DNA of 64,000 nucleotides, taken from Bacteroidaceae bacterium. GTDB taxonomy: Bacteria; Bacteroidota; Bacteroidia; Bacteroidales; Bacteroidaceae. The notes under the pieces are model-generated. The model ran no database searches and was not told the origin of the DNA. It saw only the letters and a list, made by a program, of their open reading frames with translations. The stretch spans positions 1 to 64,000 of the forward strand of contig JAFXVN010000074.1 in the NCBI GenBank assembly GCA_017524545.1. Direction: 5' to 3'. Below are positions 7,641 to 17,139 of the stretch, piece after piece (positions within the stretch are counted from its first letter, which is position 1; every line of letters begins with the position of its first letter). The translations under genes were made by a program, and so were the position numbers.

Positions 7641-8865
7641 GTTCATTGCCCGCCGCTACCTCTTTGCCAAGAAGAGCCACCATGCCATTAACATCATCAG
7701 TGGCATCTCGGTGCTTGGTGTGGCTGTGGCTACGATGGCGATGGTGGTCACGTTGAGCGTCTTCAATGGCTTTCAGGATCTTGTGGCCGACCTCTTTACG
7801 GCCTTCGATGCCGAGCTGCGTGTCACTCCGACAGACGGACAGACCATCAGCGCAAACGACTCCTCCTTGCTGCGGCTCCAGAAGAGCGATGCGGTGGAGG
7901 TCTATACGCCTGTTCTCGAAGGACAGGCGCTTGTCGTTCAAGAAGGCCGCCAGCAGGTGGTGACCATCAAAGGCGTTGCCGACAATATCACGCAGCAAGG
8001 CCACATCGAGGACATCCTCTATGGCGACGGCTCTTTCTGCCTTCATGCCGATGTGCTCGAATACGGCGTCTTGGGCATTCAGCTTGCGCAACAGCTCGGC
8101 CTTCCTGCTTTCTTCGAGAACCCGTTGCAGGTTTATGCTCCCAAGCCAGGAGAGCGTGTCAACATCGGCAATCCTTTGTCCTCCTTCAATCACGACGAAC
8201 TGCAAAGCCCTGGCGTGGTTTTTATGGTCAGGCAGGCGAAGTACGATGCCAACTACATTCTCACCAGTTTGGGGTTTGCCCAGAATCTCTTCGACAGAGA
8301 GGGTAGGGTGTCGTCCGTTGAGTTGAAGCTCAAAGAGGGTGTCAAGATGGAGAAAGTCAAAGAGCAACTAAGGGCAGAGCTTGGCGAGCGTTTCAAGGTG
8401 GAAGACCGCTATGAGCAGCAGAACGATGTTTTCCGCGTGATGCGCATCGAGAAGCTCATCTCCTACTTCTTCCTCTCCTTCATCCTGCTCGTCGCCTGCT
8501 TCAACATCATCGGTTCACTCTCGATGCTGATGATAGACAAGCGGCAGGACATCCAGACACTCCGAAGCCTCGGTGCCACCGATGCCCAGATATGCACCAT
8601 CTTCCGACTGGAGGGTCACATCATCAGCTTCGCCGGAGCCTTGCTTGGCTTGGTGCTTGGTGGCGTGCTCTGTTGGATTCAGCAGGAGTATGGCCTTGTG
8701 ACGATGGGCGACAGCGAGGGCAGTTTCATCATCGAGACCTATCCCGTGAGTGTCTATCTGACCGACATCCTGCTTGTCCTCGCCACCGTCCTCGCCGTCG
8801 GTTGGATCGCAATATGGTACCCGGTTCGGTATCTTACACGAAAATTCATAATTCACAATTCATAA
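7627..8865 (+). CDS. FtsX/LolC-E family ABC transporter permease
   Basis: A 412-residue inner-membrane permease. It starts MNYELFIARRYLFAKKSHH and has a first membrane segment (IISGISVLGVAVATMAMVV), a periplasmic MacB-PCD-like domain at about 45-270, and three C-terminal segments (YFFLSFILLVACFNIIGSL, then FAGALLGLVLGGVL, then a last near DILLVLATVLAVGW). This is the LolC/LolE topology used for lipoprotein release. No ATPase gene is adjacent, so the partner must lie elsewhere. The first codons are formed by the upstream AT-rich repeat. Confidence 0.85.
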   Translation: MNYELFIARRYLFAKKSHHAINIISGISVLGVAVATMAMVVTLSVFNGFQDLVADLFTAFDAELRVTPTDGQTISANDSSLLRLQKSDAVEVYTPVLEGQALVVQEGRQQVVTIKGVADNITQQGHIEDILYGDGSFCLHADVLEYGVLGIQLAQQLGLPAFFENPLQVYAPKPGERVNIGNPLSSFNHDELQSPGVVFMVRQAKYDANYILTSLGFAQNLFDREGRVSSVELKLKEGVKMEKVKEQLRAELGERFKVEDRYEQQNDVFRVMRIEKLISYFFLSFILLVACFNIIGSLSMLMIDKRQDIQTLRSLGATDAQICTIFRLEGHIISFAGALLGLVLGGVLCWIQQEYGLVTMGDSEGSFIIETYPVSVYLTDILLVLATVLAVGWIAIWYPVRYLTRKFIIHNS

Positions 8866-8945
8866 TTCATAATTGGGAAGCGAATAAAAACGTAATGGCA
8901 GTTAAAGGAAATAATTATGAATTGTGAATTATAAATTATGAATTG
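8846..8945. repeat. Second copy of the TTCATAATTCACAATTCATAA inverted repeat
   Basis: Left arm about 8846-8875 and right arm about 8916-8942, also sharing the GGGAAGCGAA spacer with the copy at 7540-7640. The right arm again provides the start codon of the next gene (ATG 8938). Confidence 0.75.
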
Positions 8946-10191
8946 CGCATATCCTTTCGCTCGTCCGCTTTATGTAATGGCAAAGCCCGCAGGCCCGCTG
9001 TGCAACCTACGTTGCCAGTATTGCTATTATTTGGAGAAACGGACCCTCTCTAACTCCCCCTTAAAGGGGGAGGATTCCCTCCCTTTAAGGGAGGGTCTGG
9101 GTGGGTCTTTTGGCATGAACTCTTTGCTCCTTGAGCAATACATCCGCGACTACATCCAGGTGCAGCAGATGCCCGATGTGCTCTTCACTTGGCATGGCGG
9201 CGAGCCGATGCTGAAACCTCTTAGCTTCTATCAGAGGGTGGTGAGGCTGCAACAATATTATGGTCGGGGCAAGCGCATCAGCAACAGCATTCAGACGAAC
9301 GGCATCTACCTCACCCCCGAATGGTGCCAGTTCCTGCACGACGAAGGCTGGCTTGTCGGCATCAGCATCGACGGCACTCAGGAGCAGCACGATGCCTACA
9401 GGCGCGATGCTCAGGGCAATGGCACTTGGGAGAGGGTGATGAACGGCATCAAGCTCCTCAACGAATATGGTGTGGAGTGGAATGCGATGGCGACTGCCAA
9501 CCACTACAACGCCCAAGACCCGCTGGCTTTCTACCGCTTCTTCCGCGACGAACTGCATTGCAAGTATTTGCAGATAAGTCCTGTTGTGGAGCGCATCAAG
9601 GAACATAGCGACGGCCGGCATCTTGCCCAGCTTTTCGACGAGGACTGTCCCATCGCACCCTTTAGCATCCGTCCCGAGGAATGGGGGCATTTTATGTGCG
9701 CCATCTTCGACGAATGGGTGCGGAAAGATGTGGGGGAAGTCTTTGTGCAGCTTTTCGATGCCACCCTTGCAGGATGGATGGGCGTTGAGCCAGGCGTTTG
9801 TGTCTATGCCGAGGAATGCGGTCATGCCGCCGTCATGGAGCACAATGGCGACGTCTATTCCTGCGACCATTTTGTCTTTCCCGAATACAAGCTGGGCAAC
9901 ATCCGCACGCATGGCCTGCCGCAGATGCTTTACGGCACCAAGCAGAACCGCTTCAGCCGAATGAAGAAGGAGGCTCTTCCCCGCCAGTGCCGCCAGTGCC
10001 TTTGGCTGAAGGCATGTCACGGCGAGTGTCCGCGACTGCGTTTCCTCAAAACAGCCGATGGCGAACCTGGCCTCAATTACCTGTGTGCGGGCTATCAGAT
10101 ATTCTTCCATCATGTGGCTCCCTACATGGACTACATGCAGCGGGAACTCCTTGCCGGTCGCCCTGCAAGTGGCGTGATGAAACTCTTCTGA
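8938..10191 (+). CDS. Anaerobic sulfatase-maturating enzyme (radical SAM/SPASM), carrying a coded palindromic element
   Basis: Converts an active-site Cys or Ser of sulfatases to formylglycine using S-adenosylmethionine. In 417 residues the radical SAM motif CNLRCQYCYY is near residue 23, the GGEPML motif follows, and the C-terminal SPASM region carries auxiliary cluster cysteines (CVYAEECG, CDHFVF, CRQCLWLKACHGECPR). Right after the CxxxCxxC motif the protein has about 22 extra residues (TLSNSPLKGEDSLPLREG and a few more) encoded by a palindromic repeat at 9042-9107. This is close to the cofactor site, so it might matter for activity. The start codon comes from the upstream repeat. Confidence 0.9.
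   Translation: MNCAYPFARPLYVMAKPAGPLCNLRCQYCYYLEKRTLSNSPLKGEDSLPLREGLGGSFGMNSLLLEQYIRDYIQVQQMPDVLFTWHGGEPMLKPLSFYQRVVRLQQYYGRGKRISNSIQTNGIYLTPEWCQFLHDEGWLVGISIDGTQEQHDAYRRDAQGNGTWERVMNGIKLLNEYGVEWNAMATANHYNAQDPLAFYRFFRDELHCKYLQISPVVERIKEHSDGRHLAQLFDEDCPIAPFSIRPEEWGHFMCAIFDEWVRKDVGEVFVQLFDATLAGWMGVEPGVCVYAEECGHAAVMEHNGDVYSCDHFVFPEYKLGNIRTHGLPQMLYGTKQNRFSRMKKEALPRQCRQCLWLKACHGECPRLRFLKTADGEPGLNYLCAGYQIFFHHVAPYMDYMQRELLAGRPASGVMKLF
9042..9107. repeat. Family A palindromic element inside the anSME gene
   Basis: 66 bp with hairpins at 9054-9072 (CTCCCCCTTAAAGGGGGAG) and 9077-9095 (CCCTCCCTTTAAGGGAGGG). It is nearly the reverse complement of the element in pepC, so the two genes read it on opposite strands. 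Confidence 0.9.
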
Positions 10192-10268
10192 GCCGCTTTT
10201 GAGCCGCAGTTGGGGCGTTCTAATGGGTATTTCTTTGCCTGAAACTTGTTTTTCTCAAAAAAAAAGTG

Positions 10269-10276
10269 TATTTTTG
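10269..10276 (+). promoter_or_regulatory. -7 promoter box (TATTTTTG)
   Basis: TATTTTTG lies 56 nt upstream of the AraC-type regulator start at 10332 and is preceded by an A-rich stretch. Confidence 0.6.
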
Positions 10277-10331
10277 CACACAAATAAAAGAAAAACATGA
10301 TAAAACCACACAAATTATTAAATCTATTACC

Positions 10332-11210
10332 ATGACAGACAAAGTTATTACAGAAGTTACTCCATTGGGCGAAAAGGACTGTTTCCTGATGGTTGACCGA
10401 GACAAGGATGCGTTTACTTACCCGTTGCACAAGCACGAAGAGATGGAATTGAACTTCGTGGAGAACTGCGATGGTGCGCGCCGCATCGTGGGCGACAGCA
10501 TTGAGGTGCTGGGCAAGTACGACCTCGTGCTTGTCGGCAGCGGTTTGGAACACACTTGGGATCAGTACGACTGCACGAGCCATTCTATCCACGAGATTAC
10601 GATTCAGTTCCCGCCAGATCTCCTCGGCGAGCAGTTCCTCCAGAAGAATCAGTTCTCCAGCCTGCGGACCCTTTTCGAGAATGCCAAGCGCGGCGTTGCC
10701 TTTGAGCTGCCTGCCATCATGGAGCTGTATGGCAAGATAACTGGCATCACTTCTGCACAACCGGGCTTCTATCGTATGCTCTCTTTGCTCGAAATACTCT
10801 ATGAACTTTCTTTGCAGAGCAACTATCACCTGTTGGCAAGCAAGTCGTTTGCCAATGTGAAGAACAAACCCGAGAGCCGCCGCGTGCGTGCTGTCGAGGA
10901 ACATATCGACCAGAACTTCAAGAAAGAGATTCGCCTGAAGACGCTTGCCGACATCGCTGGCATGACACCGGCAGCCTTCAGCCGCTTCTTCCGCACCCGT
11001 ACAGGCAAGACCGTCAGCGATTACATCATCGACATCCGCCTCGGCTATGCCTCCCGTCTGCTTGTCGATACGCATACCAGCGTGGCGGAGATATGCTACA
11101 GCTGCGGCTTCAACAACATCAGCAACTTCAACCGCATCTTCAAGAAGAAGAAAGGCTGCTCGCCCACGGCCTTCCGCGACAACTACCACAAGAGCAAGAT
11201 TATCATATAA
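10332..11210 (+). CDS. AraC-family transcriptional regulator
   Basis: A 292-residue DNA-binding regulator. The N-terminal half has a cupin-like ligand domain (YPLHKHEEMELNFVENCDG, a typical HxHxxxE-like strand pair). The last about 100 residues are two helix-turn-helix units (IRLKTLADIAGMTPAAFSRFF and TSVAEICYSCGFNNISNFNR), ending in the usual FKKKKGCSPTAFR signature. ATG 10332 is chosen because the in-frame extension back to 10266 overlaps the promoter box. It precedes the GH5 mannanase-like gene by 134 bp and could control it or other sugar-use genes; no operator was identified. Confidence 0.88.
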   Translation: MTDKVITEVTPLGEKDCFLMVDRDKDAFTYPLHKHEEMELNFVENCDGARRIVGDSIEVLGKYDLVLVGSGLEHTWDQYDCTSHSIHEITIQFPPDLLGEQFLQKNQFSSLRTLFENAKRGVAFELPAIMELYGKITGITSAQPGFYRMLSLLEILYELSLQSNYHLLASKSFANVKNKPESRRVRAVEEHIDQNFKKEIRLKTLADIAGMTPAAFSRFFRTRTGKTVSDYIIDIRLGYASRLLVDTHTSVAEICYSCGFNNISNFNRIFKKKKGCSPTAFRDNYHKSKIII

Positions 11211-11233
11211 TACTACTGAATAATTATAAACAG

Positions 11234-11322
11234 ACGGATTTCACGGATTAAACGGATTGAAAAGGAATCAAAAGAATCAGAATGCGATGAATGAAGGAAT
11301 CCGTTTAATCCGTGAAATCCGT
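11234..11322. repeat. Perfect 25-bp inverted repeat of the ACGGATT type
   Basis: Left arm 11234-11258 and right arm 11298-11322 are perfect reverse complements separated by 39 nt. Each arm holds three ACGGATT copies spaced by 2 bases. It sits between the AraC gene and the GH5 gene. Confidence 0.9.
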
Positions 11323-11344
11323 TGTTTATTAGATATGATTAGTT

Positions 11345-12667
11345 ATGAAACACTTCCTGTCTATCCTCTCAGTCCTCGCTGTGGCGATGCTTGTCGCTTG
11401 CCATGATGGCAGTCAGAGCAACACCAAAGAATTTGTCACTGTACGCGATGGGAAGTTCTATCGTGGTGCAGACGAGTACAAGTTCATCGGGGCGAATTTC
11501 TGGTACGGTGCTGTGTTGGCCTCAGAAGGTCAGGGTGGCGACCGTGAACGCCTTGCGAAGGAACTTGACTTGATGCAGGAAGTGGGCATTACGAATGTGC
11601 GTGTCCTCGTCGGTGGCGAAGGGCCAGACACCGTGGTTTCGCACGTCGTGCCTGTCCTGCAGCCGGAACCTGGCGTGTATAACGACACGATTCTGCAAGG
11701 CTTGGACTATCTCATTGCTGAACTCGAGAAACGCGAGATGACGGCTGTCCTCTTCCTCAACAACTCTTGGGAGTGGAGTGGGGGCTACGGTGCCTATCTC
11801 GAATGGGCAGGTTGCGGCCCTGTGCCTGACTGGTCGGACTGGGGCATCGCCCAGGCCTATCACTGCCAGTTCGTGAAGAATGACAAGGCAAAGGCAATGG
11901 CGGAGCAGCACGTCCGCTTCATCGTGACGCGCACCAACACCGTCACGGGCGCACCTTACACCGAGTCGCCAGCCATCATGGCATGGGAGCTTGCCAACGA
12001 GCCCCGTGCCTTTGCCCGCGACTCTGTCACGAAGGCTTGCTTTGCGAACTGGGTTGAGGAGCAGGCAAAGCTCATCAAGAGTCTCGACAGCAATCATTTG
12101 GTCACGACCGGCAGCGAAGGTCTCGAAGGTTGCGAGGAAGATCCTGAGCTGTTCCGTCAGGTTCATGCCTTCCCCGAGATTGACTACGTCTGCATCCACA
12201 TCTGGCCCTACAACTGGCACTGGCTTGGCCCGGCGAGCGGCCCGTTGGAAATTGGCTTGGCTCGGAACGGCGAGACTTCTGTGGTTGACAGTGTGGCGTA
12301 TGCAGCCCGCAAGACCCGTGCCTATATGGACACCTGTTGGGATGTGGTGAAGAATTTGAACAAGCCGATGGTCTTGGAGGAGTTTGGCTATCCCCGCGAT
12401 GGCTATCGCATCGAGCCATGTTCGCCGACAATGGGTCGTGATGTCTATTATGCATACGTCCTTGGCCTGTTGAGCGAAGGCAAATTGCAGGGCTGTTGCT
12501 TCTGGGCTTGGGGCGGCTATGCCCAGCCACAGCATGTCCGTTGGCAGCGTTGGGACGACTATGTAGGCGACCCTGCACAGGAGGAGCAAGGTCTGAATGC
12601 CGTTTTCGCTTGCGACAGCACGACATTGAACGTCATCCGTATGTCTGCTGAAAGCATTAAACCATAG
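11345..12667 (+). CDS. GH5 family lipoprotein, probable endo-1,4-beta-mannanase
   Basis: A 440-residue cell-surface or periplasmic glycosidase. The signal ends in a lipobox (MLVAC). The catalytic acid/base is Glu219 in WELANEPR and the nucleophile Glu346 in VLEEFGYPR. The combination of LANEPR, the WSGGYGAYLEWAG loop and HIWPYNW is typical of the mannan-cleaving GH5_7 group, though the substrate is inferred. Its upstream neighbour is an AraC regulator and its downstream neighbour a restriction enzyme, so it is not in a classical polysaccharide utilisation locus here. Confidence 0.85.
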   Translation: MKHFLSILSVLAVAMLVACHDGSQSNTKEFVTVRDGKFYRGADEYKFIGANFWYGAVLASEGQGGDRERLAKELDLMQEVGITNVRVLVGGEGPDTVVSHVVPVLQPEPGVYNDTILQGLDYLIAELEKREMTAVLFLNNSWEWSGGYGAYLEWAGCGPVPDWSDWGIAQAYHCQFVKNDKAKAMAEQHVRFIVTRTNTVTGAPYTESPAIMAWELANEPRAFARDSVTKACFANWVEEQAKLIKSLDSNHLVTTGSEGLEGCEEDPELFRQVHAFPEIDYVCIHIWPYNWHWLGPASGPLEIGLARNGETSVVDSVAYAARKTRAYMDTCWDVVKNLNKPMVLEEFGYPRDGYRIEPCSPTMGRDVYYAYVLGLLSEGKLQGCCFWAWGGYAQPQHVRWQRWDDYVGDPAQEEQGLNAVFACDSTTLNVIRMSAESIKP

Positions 12668-12718
12668 ACCGCAGCATACGGGAAGGGCAGGGACTACACA
12701 TTATATAATATAGTGTAC

Positions 12719-15679
12719 ATGAAGACAGAGAAGCAGATAGCAGTTGCAGCCGCATCGTTCGCCGAACGGTGGAAGGGCATGGGTTACGAGAAAGGCCACT
12801 CGCAGCTCTTCTGGGCAGACCTCCTGCAGAACGTCTTCGGCGTAGATGACATCGCCTCCTTCATTCGCTACGAAGAGCAGGTGAAGGTCGATAAGACCAA
12901 CTTCATCGACGCACATATCCCTTCCACGCGCGTGCTCATCGAGCAGAAGTCTCTGGGCAAGGACTTGCGCAAAGGTAATGAGCAAAGCGACGGCTCTGTG
13001 CTCAATCCCTTCCAGCAGGCAAAGCGTTACGTCGCCAATATGCCCCTGAGCGAGCATCCCAAATGGATTGTGACGTGCAACTTCGCCGAGTTCCTCGTCT
13101 ATGACATGGAGCACCCCAATGGTGAGCCGGAGCAAATCCTCTTGGAGAACTTGGGCAAGGAGTACTACCGCCTCATGTTCCTCGTTGACACGAAGAGCGA
13201 ACACCTGACGAAGGAGATGCAGGTCTCGATGAAGGCAAGCGAGATTGTCGGCAAGATACACGATGCTCTTCTTTTGCAATACAACGACAACAGCCCCGAG
13301 GCACTGCGCTGTCTCAACATCCTCTGCGTGCGCCTCGTATTCTGTCTCTATGCCGAGGACGCGGGCGCATTTCGTCACGACCAGTTCCATGACTATCTTC
13401 AGGCATACGAGGCCAAGGACTTGCGCAACGCTTTGATGCGTCTTTTTAAGGAACTCAATACACCTTTAGACAAGCGGAGCAAGTACCTTCAGGACGACCT
13501 CAAAGCCTTCCCCTATACCAATGGCGGTCTGTTCGAGGAAGAGATTGAGATACCGCAGTTCACCGAAGAGCTGAAAGCGATACTCTTGCAGAATGCAAGT
13601 CTGGACTTTGATTGGAGCGAAATATCTCCGACCATCTTCGGCGCGATGTTCGAGAGCACGCTGAACCCCGAGACACGTCGCTCTGGCGGGATGCACTACA
13701 CAAGCATCGAAAACATCCACAAGGTCATCGACCCGCTCTTCCTTAACGACCTGCGCCGCGAGCTTGACACCATCCTCGAAGAGAAAGTGGAACGTCAAAG
13801 GCAGAAGAAGCTCGATGCCTTTCAAGGCAAACTTGCCTCTTTGACCTTCCTCGACCCTGCCTGTGGCTCCGGCAACTTCCTCACGGAAACATATCTCTCC
13901 TTGCGTCGTCTTGAGAATGAGGTCATACGCGAACGCTATCACGGGCAGTCGTTCTTTAGCTTCGACGCAGACAATGTCATCAAGGTCAGCATCCGGCAGT
14001 TCTATGGCATCGAGATAAACGACTTTGCCGTCGCCGTCGCCATGACAGCCCTTTGGATAAGCGAGGCACAGATGCTCCGCGAGACAGAACGCATCATCAA
14101 GCACGACCTCGACTTCCTGCCGCTGAAGAGCTACACGAATATCAAGGAAGGTAATGCGCTCAGGTTGCCATGGGACGAGTGGGAAGTAAACGAAAAGAAC
14201 CCTACCATCATAGCAAAGCAGGCGTATGTATATCCCAGGGAGGAAGAGGCAGAAAAAGTAGAAGAGCCTGTCATCAGCTTTGAGAATGTTGACCTATACG
14301 CAGACAAGGTGGTGACATACACCAAGCCGAAAGAGGTAAAGACGTATCATGTGGGATTTGACTACATCATCAGCAATCCTCCGTTCATTGGGGCAAGAAT
14401 GATGGCACAGGGCAGTTGGCAAAAGAAGGATGTTGAGAACTTGTTCGGAAAGATCAAAGACGTTCAAGACCTCGATTATGTCTGCTGCTGGTATAAGAAA
14501 GCTGCCCAGCTCATGCAGGGAACTCATACAAAGGCAGGCTTTGTCTCGACAAACAGCATTTGCCAAGGGGCGCAGGTTCCTATCCTTTGGAATGTACTTT
14601 TCAACACGTTCCATGTGCACATCAATTTCGCCTATCAGACGTTCAAGTGGAGCAGCGAGTCCAGCGAGAAAGCTGCCGTCCATTGTGTCATCGTCGGCTT
14701 CGGTACAGACGAGGTAAAGGATAAATACCTGTTTACATCCGAAGGAGAGAAGAAACAGGTAGGCAGCATCAGCCCTTATCTCTTTGAAGGAGGCGATACC
14801 TTTGCCGTTAGCCGTAAGACACCGCTCTGCGATGTTCCGCAGATGAGCTTCGGCAACCAGCCCCGCGACGGCGGTCACTTCGTCTTGTCGGAAGAAGAAA
14901 AGAACGAGCTGCTCCGGCAGGAGCCATCATTGGAGCGGTGGATACGTCCGTACATTGGGGCAGAGGAGTTTATCAAGCAGAAGTCACGCTATTGCTTGTG
15001 GCTTCGTGAAGCACAGCCCTCCGACATCAAGCAAAGCAAGATACTTTATAGGCGAGTGCAAGCTGTCCGTGACTTTAGGCTGGCTTCTTCTGCCAAGACA
15101 ACCCAAGGCTATGCAAAGGTGCCACACCTGTTTGCACAGATTACCCAGCCAGAGGGAGTGGATTGTCTGCTTGTCCCTCGCGTCTCTTCTGAACGTCGTC
15201 GATATGCTCCTATTGGTTTTATCAAAGCGGGCATTGTCGCTTCCGATGCCGTCCAGATAATACCTAATGCCATGCTCTACCATTTTGGCGTTCTCACTTC
15301 CAACGTCCACATGGCATGGATGCGTGTGGTTTGCGGTAGATTGAAGAGTGACTATCGCTACAGCAAGGAACAAGTCTATAATACGTTCCCTTGGCCGAAG
15401 CCAACTGAGAAACAGCAGCAGAAGATTGAGCAGACGGCACAAGCCATTCTTGAAGTGCGTGCCAAATACCCTGATTGCAGCCTTGCTGAGTTGTATGATA
15501 AGGTTTCAATGCCTTTGGAACTTCAAAAGGCACATGCTGCTAACGACCGCGCCGTGATGGAGGCATACGGCTTCAGCCGCGAAATGGCAGGTGAGGACAA
15601 GGAATCCCTTCTCGTGGCTGAACTGTTTAGGCTTTACAAAGGGCTGGCAGACGGGATGCCTCTTCCGAAACTTAAATAA
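12719..15679 (+). CDS. Single-chain restriction-modification enzyme, MmeI-like (type IIL)
   Basis: A 986-residue protein combining nuclease, methyltransferase and target recognition. Near the N-terminus, Asp64, Glu75 and Lys77 (IDAHIPSTRVLIEQKS) fit a PD-ExK nuclease. A helical linker leads to an N6-adenine methylase with motif I LDPACGSGNF near residue 380 and motif IV SNPPFIGARM near 555. The C-terminal third (SKILYRRVQAVRDFR, then SDYRYSKEQVYNTFPWP) matches the recognition domain of MmeI-like enzymes. A GTG at 12713 is in frame, but ATG 12719 is preferred. There is no separate methylase or specificity gene nearby, as expected for this type. Codon use resembles its neighbours. Confidence 0.85.
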   Translation: MKTEKQIAVAAASFAERWKGMGYEKGHSQLFWADLLQNVFGVDDIASFIRYEEQVKVDKTNFIDAHIPSTRVLIEQKSLGKDLRKGNEQSDGSVLNPFQQAKRYVANMPLSEHPKWIVTCNFAEFLVYDMEHPNGEPEQILLENLGKEYYRLMFLVDTKSEHLTKEMQVSMKASEIVGKIHDALLLQYNDNSPEALRCLNILCVRLVFCLYAEDAGAFRHDQFHDYLQAYEAKDLRNALMRLFKELNTPLDKRSKYLQDDLKAFPYTNGGLFEEEIEIPQFTEELKAILLQNASLDFDWSEISPTIFGAMFESTLNPETRRSGGMHYTSIENIHKVIDPLFLNDLRRELDTILEEKVERQRQKKLDAFQGKLASLTFLDPACGSGNFLTETYLSLRRLENEVIRERYHGQSFFSFDADNVIKVSIRQFYGIEINDFAVAVAMTALWISEAQMLRETERIIKHDLDFLPLKSYTNIKEGNALRLPWDEWEVNEKNPTIIAKQAYVYPREEEAEKVEEPVISFENVDLYADKVVTYTKPKEVKTYHVGFDYIISNPPFIGARMMAQGSWQKKDVENLFGKIKDVQDLDYVCCWYKKAAQLMQGTHTKAGFVSTNSICQGAQVPILWNVLFNTFHVHINFAYQTFKWSSESSEKAAVHCVIVGFGTDEVKDKYLFTSEGEKKQVGSISPYLFEGGDTFAVSRKTPLCDVPQMSFGNQPRDGGHFVLSEEEKNELLRQEPSLERWIRPYIGAEEFIKQKSRYCLWLREAQPSDIKQSKILYRRVQAVRDFRLASSAKTTQGYAKVPHLFAQITQPEGVDCLLVPRVSSERRRYAPIGFIKAGIVASDAVQIIPNAMLYHFGVLTSNVHMAWMRVVCGRLKSDYRYSKEQVYNTFPWPKPTEKQQQKIEQTAQAILEVRAKYPDCSLAELYDKVSMPLELQKAHAANDRAVMEAYGFSREMAGEDKESLLVAELFRLYKGLADGMPLPKLK

Positions 15680-15719
15680 ATAGTAAATAATAAATTGTCA
15701 AATTCTAAATTATAATAAG

Positions 15720-17084
15720 GTGTTATTCGACAAATCCACTTACATCGAGCGGCGAAGGCTGCTCAAAGAGCGTATCGGCTCGGGCATCATCTTGCTCATG
15801 GGCAACAACGATTCGCCGGCCAACTATCCGAGCAACGTCTATCGCTTCCGTCAGGACAGCTCGTTCCTCTATTTCTATGGACAGCACCGCGAAGGCTTGG
15901 CAGGTATCATCGACGTTGACAATGACAAAGAATACCTCGTCGGCGATGACATCGACATTGAGGACATCGTTTGGTTCGGCTCTGTCAACAGCGTTGCAGA
16001 CTTGGCAGCGGAGAGCGGCGTGGCGCACTCCATGCCGATGAAAGCGCTTCCCGATTTCCTTGGGAAGGCCAAAGCCGCAGGTCAGCGCATACATTTCCTG
16101 CCGCCCTATCGTCACGACACGATGATTCAGTTCATGGACATGCTGGGCATCCATCCCTCCAAGCAGAGGGAGGCAGCCAGCGTGGAACTCATCAAGGCGG
16201 TTGTTGACCAGCGTGCCGTGAAGAGTGCAGGCGAGATTGCCGAGATTGAGCGTGCCTGTGCCATCGGTTATGAGATGCACACCACGGCGATGCAGATGTG
16301 CCGCGAGGGTGTGACGGAGCAGGAGATAGCGGGCCGCATCAGCGGCATTGCCAGCAGCTACGGCTGCATGGTAAGCTTCCCGCCCATCGTCACGATGCAC
16401 GGCGAAATCATGCACGGCTATCCCAGCCCACGGCCTCTCGAAGCAGGACGCTTGTTCCTTTGCGATGCAGGGGCTGAGACCAATGAGAACTATTGCAGCG
16501 ACAACACGCGCACGACACCCGTCAGCGGCCAGTTTACTCAGCGGCAGCGCGAGATATACGACATCGTCAAGGATTGTCACGACTATGCCCTGACGATTGC
16601 TGCGCCGGGCGTGAAGTGGTGGGACGTACACTTCGGTGTCTGCCGCTTGATGACCGACCGCCTCAAGGAGCTTGGCCTGATGAAGGGCGACACGGAGGAA
16701 GCCGTTCGTGCAGGTGCACATGCCATGTTCATGCCTCACGGCCTCGGTCACATGATGGGCTTGGACGTTCACGACATGGAAGGCCTCGGGCAGACATACG
16801 TCGGCTTCGACGATGAAGTGCGCCCCAACCTCGAACAATTCGGCACAAACTGCCTGCGCTGCGGCCGCCGCTTGCAGGAAGGCTTCGTGATGACCGACGA
16901 GCCAGGCATCTACTTCATCCCTGCCCTCATCGACGACTGGCGCAGCAAGGGACATTGTGCCGAGTTCCTCAACTTCGACCTCCTCGAAACTTACAAGGAC
17001 TTCGGCGGCATCCGCATCGAGGACGACATCCTCATCACAAAGGACGGCTGCCGCGTCTTAGGGGAAAAGAAGATTCCGTATTAA
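15720..17084 (+). CDS. pepP: Xaa-Pro aminopeptidase (M24B)
   Basis: Cytosolic metallopeptidase removing an N-terminal residue before proline. The 454-residue product has the creatinase-like N-domain followed by the pita-bread domain. Metal ligands are visible: Asp in LCDAGAE, Asp in SDNTRT, His in PHGLGHMMG, Glu in TDEPGIYF and Glu in GGIRIEDD. No ATG fits the family N-terminus; GTG 15720 gives LFDKSTYIERRRLL at the expected position. The upstream 40 bp are the AT-rich TAAATTGTCAAAT repeat. Downstream lies half of a palindromic element (17086-17115). Confidence 0.92.
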   Translation: MLFDKSTYIERRRLLKERIGSGIILLMGNNDSPANYPSNVYRFRQDSSFLYFYGQHREGLAGIIDVDNDKEYLVGDDIDIEDIVWFGSVNSVADLAAESGVAHSMPMKALPDFLGKAKAAGQRIHFLPPYRHDTMIQFMDMLGIHPSKQREAASVELIKAVVDQRAVKSAGEIAEIERACAIGYEMHTTAMQMCREGVTEQEIAGRISGIASSYGCMVSFPPIVTMHGEIMHGYPSPRPLEAGRLFLCDAGAETNENYCSDNTRTTPVSGQFTQRQREIYDIVKDCHDYALTIAAPGVKWWDVHFGVCRLMTDRLKELGLMKGDTEEAVRAGAHAMFMPHGLGHMMGLDVHDMEGLGQTYVGFDDEVRPNLEQFGTNCLRCGRRLQEGFVMTDEPGIYFIPALIDDWRSKGHCAEFLNFDLLETYKDFGGIRIEDDILITKDGCRVLGEKKIPY

Positions 17085-17085
17085 A

Positions 17086-17115
17086 GACCCCCTCTAACTC
17101 CCCCGTAAGGGGGAG
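17086..17115. repeat. Partial family A palindromic element, intergenic
   Basis: GACCCCCTCTAACTCCCCCG followed by the mirrored GTAAGGGGGAG: one hairpin only, directly after the pepP stop codon. It is a half copy of the 66-bp elements found inside pepC and the anSME gene. Confidence 0.75.
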
Positions 17116-17139
17116 AATCAGGCCATAAGGGGGAACATA

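Noticed and set aside
15723..16955. A 410-codon open frame on the minus strand
   Set aside because: Shadow of pepP, which has all five metal ligands on the plus strand.
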